A stretch of DNA of 64,000 bases from Verpa conica (Eukaryota; Ascomycota; Pezizomycetes; Pezizales; Morchellaceae), in the NCBI GenBank assembly GCA_033030425.1, contig JAUFSD010000013.1, positions 124,001-188,000 on the forward strand. Reading direction: 5' to 3'. Made by a program: the position numbers and the translations under genes. The notes under the pieces were generated by a model, which did not search any database, was not told the DNA's origin, and saw only the letters and a list, made by a program, of their open reading frames with translations. Each line of letters starts with the position of its first letter. Within the stretch, counting starts at the first letter, position 1. This document shows, piece by piece, positions 47,701-58,914 of this stretch.

Positions 47701-48655
47701 TACGCCACTGCATACCGCTGCATCGAAAGGACATGAGAAGGTGGTCGAGGTGCTTCTAGAGAATAAGGCGGACATTGTGGCCAGAGGTAGTGCTCAGAGT
47801 ACTCCGCTGATTCGAGCAGCTTGCAACGGGCATGCGAAGGTAGTGGAGATACTTCTGAAGTATGGGGCAGATATCGAGGCTACAGATGATAACCAGTATA
47901 CGGCACTGAATACGGCAGCTTTCTACGGGCATGAGAATGTGGTGGAGGTTCTTCTGAAGAGTAGGGCAAATATTGAGACTCAAAATAGTACCCAGCTCAC
48001 GCCGCTGCATACCGCTGCATCAAAAGGGTGTGAGAAAGTAGTCGAGGTGCTTCTGAAGCACGGGGCGGAAATTACGGCTCGAAACAACGAAAACAGCACC
48101 CCACTTCACCAAGCAGCTTGGAACGGGCATGAGAAGGTAGTGAAGATACTCCTGAAGAGTGGAGCGGAAACTATGGCCAGAGATAATACTCAGTCAACCC
48201 CACTGAACCGAGCAGCTGGCAGCGGATGTGGGATGGTAGTGGAGGTTCTTCTGAAGGGTGGAGCGGATCGCGAAGCTAGAGATGTTAACCAGTATACGCC
48301 ACTACAGAACGCCGTAGTGGGTGGGCATGAGGGAGTGGTCGAGATGCTTCTGAAGAACGGGGTGAATATTGAGGCTGTAACTGATGGCGGGTATACGGCA
48401 CTGGGTTTGGCAGCTTTCTTTGGGCATGATAATGTGGTGGTGGTCCTCCTAAGGGAAAGAGCGAATATTGAGACTAAAACCAGTAGCCAGTATACGCCAC
48501 TGCATACCGCTGCATGGAAAGGGTACGAAAAGATGGCTGAGGTACTTCTGAAAGGTGGAGCGAGTATCAACGCGATAAACGACGCAGGGAAAACTCCAGC
48601 GGAAATTGCGAGGGAGAATGGGCATGAAGGGATAGCGAAAATACTTGGTTCATGA
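44735..48655 (+). CDS. Gene B: RRM-like + SERAC1-type hydrolase + ankyrin protein
   Basis: Six exons: 44735-45087, 45141-45366, 45531-45590, 45658-45930, 46032-46233, 46308-48655; 1153 aa; same phases as A. The RRM-like head carries VFRVRGIP, CPSCYG and TAFIQFTP. The hydrolase carries AVSGLNGHAYGSW, FIGHSFGGI (Ser205), FFGTPHRGL and GDHSTMVKF (His343). The linker starts with five 7-residue repeats (DIGVGKA, DIGVPKS, DTKVGKA, DIGVEKP, DTEN...) unique to B, then YSAVIDRNAGALK. About 21-22 ankyrin repeats follow from residue 436, organised as 297-bp units. It is closest to A in sequence and flanks, so A and B are a recent duplicate pair. Intron 2 carries a MITE, and intron 4 contains a short retroelement-tail-like sequence. 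No disruption seen. Confidence 0.88.
45389..45488. mobile_element. MITE inside intron 2 of gene B (family 5-like ends)
   Basis: 100 bp, TA at 45387-45388 and 45489-45490. Ends CCCGTTGAAAAGTAAATTCT and complement of CTCGTTGAAAACTAAAGTCT. Gene A has an uninterrupted TATATGAATAT at the same intron position, that is the empty site. Confidence 0.85.
46301..46390 (+). repeat. 21-bp tandem repeat across the exon 6 acceptor of gene B
   Basis: Copies begin at 46301, 46322, 46343, 46364 and 46385. The first contains the 3' splice site (GATATAG, then exon at 46308). Copies 2 and 4 keep GATATAG and would serve as in-frame alternative acceptors. The encoded unit is seven residues. Confidence 0.85.
46970..48160 (+). 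repeat. 297-bp higher-order ankyrin repeat in gene B
   Basis: Equivalent positions (TATGGGGCAGATAT and variants) fall at 46970, 47267, 47564, 47861 and 48158, exactly 297 bp apart, that is three ankyrin units. The units starting at 47564 and 47861 are nearly identical over long runs. Confidence 0.9.
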
Positions 48656-49453
48656 TAGTGAGTATATAGTTTTATGCCTTTCAACTTTGTATATAGCTAA
48701 TTAGCCGCGAATTTATCCTAGGATATTGAACAGCAACTAGTACGCCAGGGGCGGGGGTGGGGCCCCTTAGCCTTTTTTTCTCTCATTTTTTCTTTTGTTC
48801 TCCTGGGGGTGGGGCACTTTATCGATACTGCGAGCTTGTTTCTTATGTTTTCACGGGTCACGATTTTTATAGGATTTTTAAAATTCATGTATCTCAGTTT
48901 ACATAGGAGTAAAGGATTATTACTCCACCAGATATTATTGGTACACCACAGAGAGTATTATAAATAGGGATTACTGAAAGCAAGCTGTCCTGAGTACGAT
49001 AACCCCAGCGTACCCTACATCACAGTGATTACATAGAAGGGGGTTCATATATAACCTTTGCAACCATTTCTGCAGGGGTCTGTGGTGTTAGGTCTACTAT
49101 GTAGTAGGAGGAAATGAGTGAAATAGCCTGTCGATATAAAAATGAAGTTTTCTACCTGCATAACGAGCACCCTTCTATACAGTATAGTCGTGTCTAAACA
49201 ATCTCGGCCCCCTCATATCAATGGGACTTATTTACGTTACATCAAGAATCTAGGATATGCCGAATAAGGTGACACGACAGAAAATCTCTTGGGTTTCCTA
49301 GCCAGTACATAAATAGCTCTCTCAATGCCTAGATAGATAAGAGCAAAAAATATAGTAATAATCTCTAGATATATATTGCCCTGAGCGAAGTGGAGGGTGA
49401 TCTGGTGCAGGGTCTAAATAGCAGGTTTTGACCGGCTGCTTCGTTCGGATCTA
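48656..49453. other. 3' flank of gene B, intergenic
   Basis: The first 110 bp are homologous to the 3' flanks of gene A and the 21-kb ankyrin gene. No gene in the rest. Confidence 0.5.
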
Positions 49454-49687
49454 CTAGCGGGAAAATAAAGTCTGTTCGGTTTTGTGCAAGCAACAAGGTC
49501 GACCCAATGAAAATGTCAACAGAAACAAATCCTCTTATGCCTATCGATATACATGAATCTTTGTATAATCTTCTGAAGCTTTATAGGCTCAATTCAATTT
49601 TAGTATCGGTTGCCGTGGGGTTTAGTTCCAAGGGTCGGCGGTTGCATAGCTATGTACCGAACCGAACAGACTTTATTTTCTCACTAG
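49454..49687. mobile_element. TA-flanked TIR element (234 bp), family 5-like ends
   Basis: Ends CTAGCGGGAAAATAAAGTCT and complement of CTAGTGAGAAAATAAAGTCT, continuing GTTCGGTT on both arms. TA lies at 49452-49453 and 49688-49689. A plus-strand open frame starting at 49507 lies in this element and is not considered a gene. Confidence 0.8.
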
Positions 49688-49689
49688 TA

Positions 49690-50221
49690 GTCCCGGATCA
49701 TTTAATTGGGCAGTTGGTTGTGGGGTTCGGAATAAGTTAGACATCGCTGTACTAGGGCAAGGTAACCGCCTTCTAGCGAGGCACCATGAATCACTCGATC
49801 AGGCTTCATGTATTATGATTAATCAATTTAATCAATTGATTAGTAACGCGCCTTTGTAACAAGTATGTAGATCCTAAGAGTATGTGGGTAGATTAAAATG
49901 CGGGAGGCCTAATATGCGGGTACCCGAGAACCGGTGAAGGGAACTACAGCTGTTCAAACATCACCCGGGGCTGTGTGCTTCAACACCCGCTTACACACCA
50001 TCATGATACCGCGGGGACTTTAGCCCAACCCGGGAATTTTATAGGATTCAGGATCCATAATTGCTTCCAGTCAGCCCTGAGTGTTTGTACGACCTACATC
50101 AACCCCGCACCTCATCTATTCTCCCATTAGCCTTGGTGCAAGGCCCCGTTTAATCCCCCAACATGCTCTCCTCTCATGAAGTTCACCTTCCCCCACCTAG
50201 CATTATAACTGATTTTTTGGT
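49690..50221. other. 5' flank of gene C
   Basis: No recognisable gene. CT-rich in the last 100 bp before the ATG, as common for ascomycete promoters. Confidence 0.4.
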
Positions 50222-53200
50222 ATGTCTGACAAAACCCCAACTCCAAGACCTGGGGTTGTTTTCAGGATCAGAGGGATCCCTCTTGCGACTACAGCAGATG
50301 AGTTGGACGCTGCCCTAGCGTCTGAGTTTTCTAGCGAGGGGATCACCACCGACGCTAGTCAAACGATACTTTGTCCATCTTGCTACAACAAACGGACCCA
50401 AGTTGCTCTAGTCCAGTTCTTTCCATATTCTCCACGTGTCTTGGATAGTCTCGGGAATAACGATACACACCAGATCTTTCTCCAGGTTGGTATTGGTACC
50501 CGAGAAGTAACAATCGACAAGGACTTTTATGCCCTCACTCAACTCTACCCTACATTAGGAGACATAAAAGCAGAGTAGGTTTCACCCTCGTTTAAACCAG
50601 AATAACACTAAGTTAACTTTTTTTTTATGTAGTATTGTAGCTGTATGTGGGCTTAATGGACATGCGTACGGATCATGGAGAGCAAAAGGGGATAAGCGGA
50701 ACCATGGAAAGATGTGGCTTCGTGATTTTCTTCACGATGACTTTCCACATTGCAGGACTATGATATACGGATACAACTCGAAACTTACAAGTAATTCGAT
50801 CCACACGATCTCAGACTACACGGATACTCTTCTGGAAGAGTTGAAGAAGGCAAGGGAGTCTGAAGAGGTATACCCTACTTATTACTTAGAGTCATACAAG
50901 TAGGTATAGTGAGCTAAAAGAAATCTATAGGAGAAGCATCGACCGATAGTGTTTATTGGCCATAGTTTTGGGGGTATTCTTCTTGCTCAGGTACTTTATA
51001 TTAAGCTCTACCACGAAGCCCAGTTTATACCCCATATTCTATGCATCCAGTTATGTGGATGCTTCCTAGATTTATTTAGTCGCATACAGCGCATGGGGGG
51101 TGTAAACTGGGATTTTTATAATATCTAGTCTTACTACATTAACAGAAACTGACCTATGTTGTCGCTTAGGCTATTGTCAAGGCGAAAGAGAACGCCGAAG
51201 TCCATGGGCCCCTATTCCCGAAGACTCGCGCCACGGTATTTTTCGGTACACCACACCGTGGCCTTGTCGTGGACGATATTCTTTCCATGCTTGAGCCAGG
51301 TTCACCACGAGGAGCTCTTGTGATGTCGATCCAAAGCGAGTCGGGGGAACTGCAGAGGGAGCTGAGGAAATTCGTTGACTGTTCTTCCAATTTCAAGATT
51401 GTTACTTTCAAAGAGCTTGGACAGACCCGGAAACTGAAACAGGTATGTATATTAGCCTCCTGTGATGTTACCGCCGTAGCTGAGTATTTTCTAGGGTCCG
51501 GATGGTAGATGGTCGAGAAGCGGTGAATTCTTCACAGCTGTAGAAAGTAAATCATCGGTGCTCCAGCTTCCAACAAATATTGAGGAATCCATACCCGTTG
51601 AGGAAGATCATTCCAGTATGGTCAAGTTTAGACACAAGGAGCACTCTTCATACACCAGTCTTGTCCGACATCTAAGGAAATTCACGTTAGATGCCGGTCC
51701 TCTAGTTCATTCTGGTGAGTTAAGTCAATCCTTGACAATGTTTCGTAGCTAATATTAAAAAAAAAAGATATGGGTCTAGAAACGGCTGTGCCGAGGCCGC
51801 AGAAGAAAGATTTAACCACCCCCCTACACAATGCTGCTCGTAGCGGAGACATGGCAACGGTTACCGTACTCCTAAAGTTCAAAGTCGATCTAAACGTAAG
51901 AGACGAAGATGGGAATACAGCGCTACACTTAGCAGCTCTCGAAGAACAAGACGAGGTGGTTAAGATTCTCCTAGAGAACGGCGCGGACTCCGCTGCGAAG
52001 AACAATGATGAGGCAACAGTACTACATATAGCGGCCGGGAAAGCGCACCAGGGAATAGTTGAGGCACTTCTTGCGAAAAAAGTAGACATCGCTGCGAGAA
52101 ATGCAAAAGGGCGCACGGCACTGCACATCGCTGCTATAGAGGGGCACGAGAAGATAGCCGAGTTGCTACTAGAGAAAGGCGCGGAAATTGAGGAGAAAGA
52201 TGATAGCGAGGAAACAGCACTTCACTTTGCAGCGTGGAAAGGGCGTGAAAAGGTTGTGAAACTACTCTTACAAAAAGGAGTGGATATTACGGTCTTGACA
52301 AAATTACGTCAGCGCTCGGCACTGCATATTGCAGCTCGGGAAGGGTATGGGACGATCGTGAAGTTGTTGTTGGACCATGGAGCGGACATCACTGCGCAGG
52401 ATAATATGAATGAAACTGCCCTGCACCAGGCGACCTGGAAAGGGCATCAGAGGGTAGTAGAAATTCTCCTAGAGAATGGAGCGGACATTATGGCGACCGC
52501 GGCGGTGGCGGGGTCGGACTCGGGTAAATTGATAACTGGGCGCACAGTACTACACTTCGCAGCTCGCTTCGGGCATAAAAGAATTGTGGAATTCCTACTG
52601 GAGCGTGGGGGGGTGGACATTGATGCGAGAGATAGTAATGGGGAAACACCATTGCACCTCGCCACTTGGCAAGGGTTTAAGGGAGCTGTGGAGGCACTTC
52701 TGATAGGCGGAGCGAGCACTTTACCAGTGACTAATTTAAATAAGAGAACGGCACTGCAGTTTGCAGCCCGGGAGGGGTATGAGGAGATTGCCGAGTTATT
52801 GCTGAGGTATGGAGCGGATATCAACGCGACAGATAAACGAGGCGATAGACATACGGCGCTACACTTGGCGGCTCTCAACAAGCACGAGAAAGTGGTAAAG
52901 CTACTCCTAGAGAAAGGAGCAGACACCTCAATAGTGACAAAGGATGCCTCCCTCACAGCACTACATATCGCAGCCCGGGATCAGTGCGATAGGATTGTGG
53001 AGCTATTGCTAAGCCATGGAGCGGATACTACACTATTATCGAAAACAAAAAAGCGCACCGCACTACACATCGCAGCCATAGAAGGGCGTGATACAGTCGT
53101 GGAGTTACTGCTCAAACAGGGCGACGTCATTACGACTGGTGGAGATGCAGATGGATATTCCGCACTACACCTAGCAGTATGCAGCGGAAACGAAAGGTCG

Positions 53201-54052
53201 GTAAAACTACTTTTAGAGGCCGACGACGCAGATATCGCCGCAGTGACAGATGAATTTAAATACACCCCATTGCACATTGCGGCTCGAGAGGGCTATGAGA
53301 AAATCATAGGGTTGCTACTGGAACATGGGGCAGACTTTGAGGCATTGTCATCCCCGAATGAGAAGACGGCACTACACATTGCAGTTTGGAAAAACCGTGA
53401 AAAGGCTGTGGAAGTACTTGTGAGGAATCGACCACGAATCGCAGCGGCGAAGGATAAACAGGGTTTCACAGCACTACAGCTCGCAGCCAGGGACGGGCTT
53501 GAAAAAATCGTAGAGTTGCTTGTAAACTTCAAAGTGGACCTTAATGTAGAGACCAAGACCAAGGAAACGGCATTACACCTCGCGGCATTGAAAGGGCACG
53601 AAAAGGTGGTGGAGATACTCCTGAAGGGTGGGGCGGATATCAATGCGAAGAACAGTAACAATGAAACGCCCCTTCACCAAGCTGCTTGGAAAGGGCACAA
53701 AGCGGTGGCCGTGGCGCTTCTAGCGGGAGGGGCTGACATCTCGGAGGTAACAAAGGGAAACAAGCGCACAGTACTGCAGTTCGCGGCCCGGCACGGTCAT
53801 GAGAATATTGTGGAGTTACTCCTGAAGCATGGGGCAGACATCGATGAGACAGATAGTAGGGGAGACGGGTATACGGCACTGCACCTTGCGGCCTCAGAAG
53901 GGCGTGAGAAGGTGGTGGAGTTACTGCTGAAGCGTGGAGCGGACAGCATGGCGAAGACGTTTAAGAAAAAGAAGACGGCACTAGAGCTCGCGGCTCAGGA
54001 GGATCATGATAAGGCAGCGGAGGTGCTTGTAAAATGGATGTATTCACAGTAG
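50222..54052 (+). CDS. Gene C: RRM-like + SERAC1-type hydrolase + ankyrin protein
   Basis: Six exons: 50222-50574, 50633-50867, 50931-50990, 51170-51442, 51495-51714, 51768-54052; 1141 aa; same phases as A and B. RRM-like head VFRIRGIP, CPSCYN, VALVQFFP. Hydrolase AVCGLNGHAYGSW, FIGHSFGGI (Ser208), FFGTPHRGL, EDHSSMVKF (His346). Exon 2 has three extra codons (K-N-H-G insertion area) and exon 5 six more than A. The linker before the repeats is short and lacks the YSAVI-x-RNA segment of A, B and D. About 21-22 ankyrin repeats run from residue 398. They are irregular (33-38 residues) and much less alike than in A or B, so no exact higher-order period appears. The acceptor of intron 5 (A-run then AG at 51767) is weak but required by the frame. 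Intron 3 holds a hairpin element. Confidence 0.85.
51019..51111. mobile_element. Hairpin element inside intron 3 of gene C
   Basis: Inverted ends CCCAGTTTATACCCC and complement of CCCAGTTTACACCCCCC, about 93 bp, with an inner GCATCCAGTTATGTGGATGC palindrome. The intron is 179 bp against 67-77 bp in A, B and D. A TA duplication is not obvious here. Confidence 0.6.
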
Positions 54053-55769
54053 TCGAGAAAGTTTTCGGATATAGTTAATCATTGATGTAGCTATCTTAGT
54101 ATTATGTTTGTAGGAAGCTATTTACAAAAATACCGGTAGTAAATTTTTATAAAACTCTGTCTTTGTCTTTTCTTCCATGTATTTATGATTGATTCATTCT
54201 TCGTCTTTTCTTTTGTAGTTAGGAGTTTCCCTATAGCTATTATATAAAAAATATTACCCCACTATTATAACCCGCTACCTCTAAATTCCGATATTGCTTC
54301 TCCGAATAAATAGGTAAGAGGATGGGTCGGTAGGCAAATAAAGGTAGGGAATTAATGAATACATAGGAGACTAATGATTAATTAGGATACTAAAAGCAGC
54401 TGGTGTAGACATACCGTACTAAGCGACGGGATTAGATGTTAGAAACATATATAATATAGCTCACATATGTATTTCAAGCTGATACCCGTGCTGCAAGATA
54501 AGGTTGGTGCCCTGTAAGATCTAGGCTAGCCGCCTTGCAACCATAGTGCCGGGAATGAAGTCTGCATGTAGTAGGGGAAATAAGCTTAATTTCTGCCCTA
54601 CCTTCTTGGGCCAAGTCAATTTTTTTTTTTTTTTCTATCCGTAGATCTATTGGATACCCTGCCGATGGTAGTATTAGCTGTACTTACTTCGACATTTAAA
54701 TACATTAAGCGCGCTGCATAAACACACCCGCTTATATACCTCACATATCAGACCCGATGGTCAAAATCAGAAAAGATATTCTGTGGTTATTAAGGTTCTA
54801 GAATCTTGTTTGAGGATGTGAAAAGTTTAGCGCAGGCTTGGGTCTGGGGGTGCTACATTTCGTTAGAAGCTATATTGGCGATGTTAAGATAAAGTTGAGG
54901 CTCTGCGGGTAAGGCTGAGCCTAGGGTCTAATGGTGTCGCTTGGCAACCAGACGCGACCGTGCATATTTCAACCCCCTAATGGTAGAGCTTCCTGGTATA
55001 CGTTAGCCAACTACAATTAGCTTTTACTACGTTTTTCTCAGCTACTCGTCGGGTAGCTTTCATCTCAAATCAGTCTTTTGTGAATGGTCTTGTTTGTGGG
55101 TTAATGGTCGACTAGGGTTTAAGGTGGTAGCATTTAACGACTTGGACAATTGAGATCACTTGATTGATAGAACTCGGGGCGGGGGCGGGGGCGGTTGACC
55201 CCTTAACTATGCGTAAAATATCTCTGCTAATAGTAAACTCTTTTATTCAGTAAAAGCTAAAAAAGAACGTATTCAAACAATACTCTGACCTGTAGTCGGC
55301 TGTAGTCCTGTGTTTTGTGAGCGCCGCCAAGTTATGCGTGTATGCCGTGACTAGAAGACCTCGTAGGCTAGAAAAAATAATCATAGACTAAGTATATCTA
55401 AAGGTATTTAGATTCAACAGGTATTTAGCTCTACAAGAGGATTTATATTGTCGGTACTAGTGCAAATAGTATAATCTAGGACAGCGTGGTCATAGAATAT
55501 TACGATATGCTAGTCAATAACTAAAGGAGGCCCTTTTATCCCGAACGGGAGTGGGCTCCAAGTAAGCGACAGTAAAGACAGTAAGGTAATGTCCCCTGCT
55601 CACGAGCAGGGGCTACCTGAAGGCGAGAGGTAGCAAACAGCCGAGTAACTTGGTTTGAGCATTTGTACCCAGGTGGGAGCCAAGTGGTGTTTTTGACCAA
55701 AGAAATAATTTTCTGGCTTCAGTCTGGTGTCTAGAGGTTTTGTATCAATGGTTTGTTGCCACAGTGATT
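54053..55769. other. Intergenic
   Basis: It contains a CATGTATTTATGATTGATTC tail-like motif at about 54176, a poly-T at 54620-54634 and a G-rich CGGGGGCGGGGGCGG at about 55178-55192. No gene recognised. Confidence 0.45.
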
Positions 55770-55965
55770 GTCATAACACGCTCAACTCTCTTGGCACTAA
55801 ATGCACTTATTCCGAAAGACGAGATAATTGGATGTATTGTATGTATTGTATGATGTCTTCTCTCGCCGCCACGAGAGAAGAGATACATGTAACTACTGGT
55901 GTGACAAGGCTCAAACACGAGCCACCTGCGCCCCAGCGCTACCTCATGACATGGCAGGTTTGTCA
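55770..55965 (+). repeat. Dispersed repeat, copy 2
   Basis: Homologous to the minus strand of 19775-19960. The open frame 55727-56041 lies largely within it and is therefore not called a gene. Confidence 0.6.
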
Positions 55966-56040
55966 GCACAAGCATCCACCCCCGCTCGTTAGCGCTAGGC
56001 TAGGTGCTTCCGTTACTCCAGCCCTTGATCCGACAAAATA

Positions 56041-57727
56041 ATGACAGCCGCGACGAGGTCACAAAAGCTTGATCGCTACAAACTAGAAACTACCTTCCAG
56101 AACGACTATGTGATCCACACTACCTACCAAACCGATCTTGCGGCCCGGCAGCGGAAGGTTCGAGTTCAGACAAGCTGGATTGACAAGAAGGATCTTGGTT
56201 GCGGGGGGTTTGGCGTCGTCAGCCTTCAAGAAACAGAGGAAGGTCAATTAAGGGCAGTAAAGAGGTTGCCACGAGGGATGGGTAGTTCCGATTATTCGTA
56301 GGAGTTGAGAGCGTTATCAAAATTGAGAGATGTCTGCACACCTATCCTATCTTTTTCACCTACTCACTTTATGGTGGCTATCTTTATTTACGACCTAAAT
56401 TGTCAAGGATACACTGAATTGGGTGCTAATTGGGGCGGCTCCAGCGCCAAGACCTATTTGTTCTATTCCTGGGTTGGTACGAGAACAAATATTTTGTCTT
56501 CATTGCAATGGAGTACATTCAGCACGGTGACTTGGACCAGTATCTCAAGACCCCCGATGCGAGGCCCAATGCTAGAGAAATTACTAGACAGCTCCTTGAA
56601 GGTCTTACTGTTCTTCATGAAAGGAAGATCTGTCATCGGGATCTCAAACCACAAGTGCAACCCCCCCTAACGCTAAAAATATGAAGAAAGCTAAGGCAAT
56701 AGTGTAGAATATACTTATTGCACCACCGAGCCCAATATGGGTTAAAATCGCTGATTTTGGAGGCTCAAAATTACTAAAAGGGACTGATCTACGCACTAGG
56801 CTCGGAACACCTGGTTACCTTGCACCCGAGATTCTAGGAATACAACCTAAAACATCAATGAAAGGATCCTCTTATACAAATGCTGTTGATATGTGGTCAT
56901 TGGGTTCTGTGGTCCATAAAATTCTGACTTTGCGAATTCCTTTCTCAGGGGATATAGATTATTCGGCTACCCCCCCCCTCGGGCGTAAAGTCCTTGACAG
57001 CAGACCTCGAGGAGACGGACATAGATGCCCTCCAAAGCTTCTGCTCAGGAAAGACCAAATTCCCTACCGGAGCCCTGCAACAATCTGGGGCAAGTTGCAA
57101 TGAGATAGACTTTTTAATGAGTCTCCTGAAAGTGGATCCTGAATCTCGAATATCAGCAAAAAACGCCCTACAAAGCCCCTGGCTGCGCGAAAGTCATGAT
57201 ATGTTAAATAAGGTCGACTTCAGCCAACTCGCCATATCTATACACAATAAGCCTGTTATTACCTACCCTCATAGAGACACGAATACAGTCCTTACCACTA
57301 CAACTCCAACGACTCCAATTGTATCGACAAATTCTACATTTGAAATTACGCGCTATTGCCCCTCTGATGGTGCGTCCTTACCATTGTCTAGAAACAGGGA
57401 CGATTTATCACCGCCTTATATGCGGGGACAGAACAGACAAGCTCCAGCTATACCAAGGTCACGGCCCAGTAATTTCCTGTTTGAGGCAGTGTCCTTATAT
57501 GAGTACAATTGCCCCGGCCAGGTGAAGGAGGGGAATTTTCTGTATCTGTCATATGGTGAAGGCGAGTTTTTTGATGTAAGGAATTCCCCCATAACTCTTG
57601 GCTATCGTATACTTATCATGGGGTAAAGGTTGTGGAGGTTAAGGACAATATTTGGCTAGCTAGGTCCCAAGATGACGCGGGCGGGGAGTTCGGCTGGCTC
57701 TGGTATTACCACTTTAGACGCCTATGA
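56041..57727 (+). pseudogene. Protein kinase with C-terminal SH3-like domain, disrupted
   Basis: Plus strand. The kinase lobe has the glycine loop GCGGFGVV, the lysine strand RAVKRLPR, then a TAG at 56299-56301 just before ELRALSKLRDV (helix C). FVFIAMEYIQHGDLDQYL is the hinge. HRDLKPQ is followed by an intron (about 56652-56705) and NILIAPPSP, then KIADFGGSK, RLGTPGYLAPEI and DMWSLGSVVHKI. At a run of nine C's (56970-56978) the frame shifts by one, into SGVKSLTADLEE, and continues through FLMSLLKVDPESRISAK. The C terminus reads SLYEYN...GEFFDV, a probable intron from 57574, then KDNIWLARSQDD and FGWLWYYHFRRL, an SH3-like fold. Catalytic residues are present, but the nonsense codon and frameshift argue for a pseudogene; the C9 shift could be an assembly error. 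The intron between the helix C region and the hinge is not resolved. Confidence 0.7.
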
Positions 57728-58914
57728 TAGATCAAAGGTATGAATCTATCCTTTTCTACTACGCTTACTATTATGTCCCGGTATATCTAATAGGTCGACC
57801 GAAGCAGCACCCCACAGGGACTTTTAGTATGGCGCGGATGAGCTTAAAGGTAGACTAATCTTTGCGCCGATATTCCGAGGTACATGTTTGGCCAAGGGTT
57901 ACAGAAAAGGTTGGGAAGCTTAGAATAGCCATATTAAAGATTCTAAACGCTTTATAGGCTATCCAAGCCAGTGGTTGTGGAATAAAATGCTTTGGGTGTG
58001 AAAACAGCTATTTGGAACCGTTCTCTATTATACCTAGTACAGGATCATATATACTGATGCAGAAACTCTTGAATATTATGCACTAAAGGACCTTTTCATA
58101 TATTATTTAGGTACTTCTATGCCAATAGATATTGTATCTGGGGGGCTTTACCTTGAGATATACAAACATTTTTATTTTGGGAGGGAAGTAGCCGGTGTAA
58201 TTGGTATATTCAGGCATACTCGGGTGTCCTAGGCATGGTGGGGGCGTAGATCGAGGCCTAGCAGTAATGCGACAACATGATGCTTCCCGGAGTACATAAA
58301 ATAGCTATAACTAGTCGCTTGAATTCTCCTAGCTCTACTAGCAATTTATATTATAGTCTTTAGTAGCCCTGGTGTATACCGGGCCTCAGACTAGGCTCTA
58401 AAATAAGGGATATACTCCGGCGACTACATGATAATTTTAGCCTGCCTACAAAACTCTACGGCCAGTACCTAGTTAAAGGATACCTAACCCTCCCTAAAGT
58501 GATACCTGGGTTAAAGGGGCTCCCGATCTTCACTCCACCACATTTATGCACCTGAAGCATCCAGATCGGCGACTAAGAAAGGGCCACCTAAGTTAACAAC
58601 GACCTAGTCAGGGCCTCAATCTGACGAGTCAATTTACCTTTCGATCAATGATTCGCATGATCTATTAGTGCTGCGTATGTACGGTATAAAAAGACTTGGA
58701 GAATTTGTGCTAACCCCGCACCAACTAAGCGCCCAGTTATATGTATTACTGCCATAGGTCCCTTAACTCCTCCCCATTCCCCATTCCCTCGCCGGCTTTG
58801 GACTCGCCTACTCAGTGCTTCTATACACTAAAAAACTAGCATTTCCTCATACACTGAAAAAGCTCATTTATAGTACCCACAACTTCTATTACCTTTAGTA
58901 AAGAATCACCATCA
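57728..58914. other. Intergenic
   Basis: No recognisable gene or inverted repeat. Confidence 0.45.

Noticed and set aside
49507..49740. 77-codon open frame upstream of gene C
   Set aside because: Lies almost wholly within a TIR element; no protein motif.
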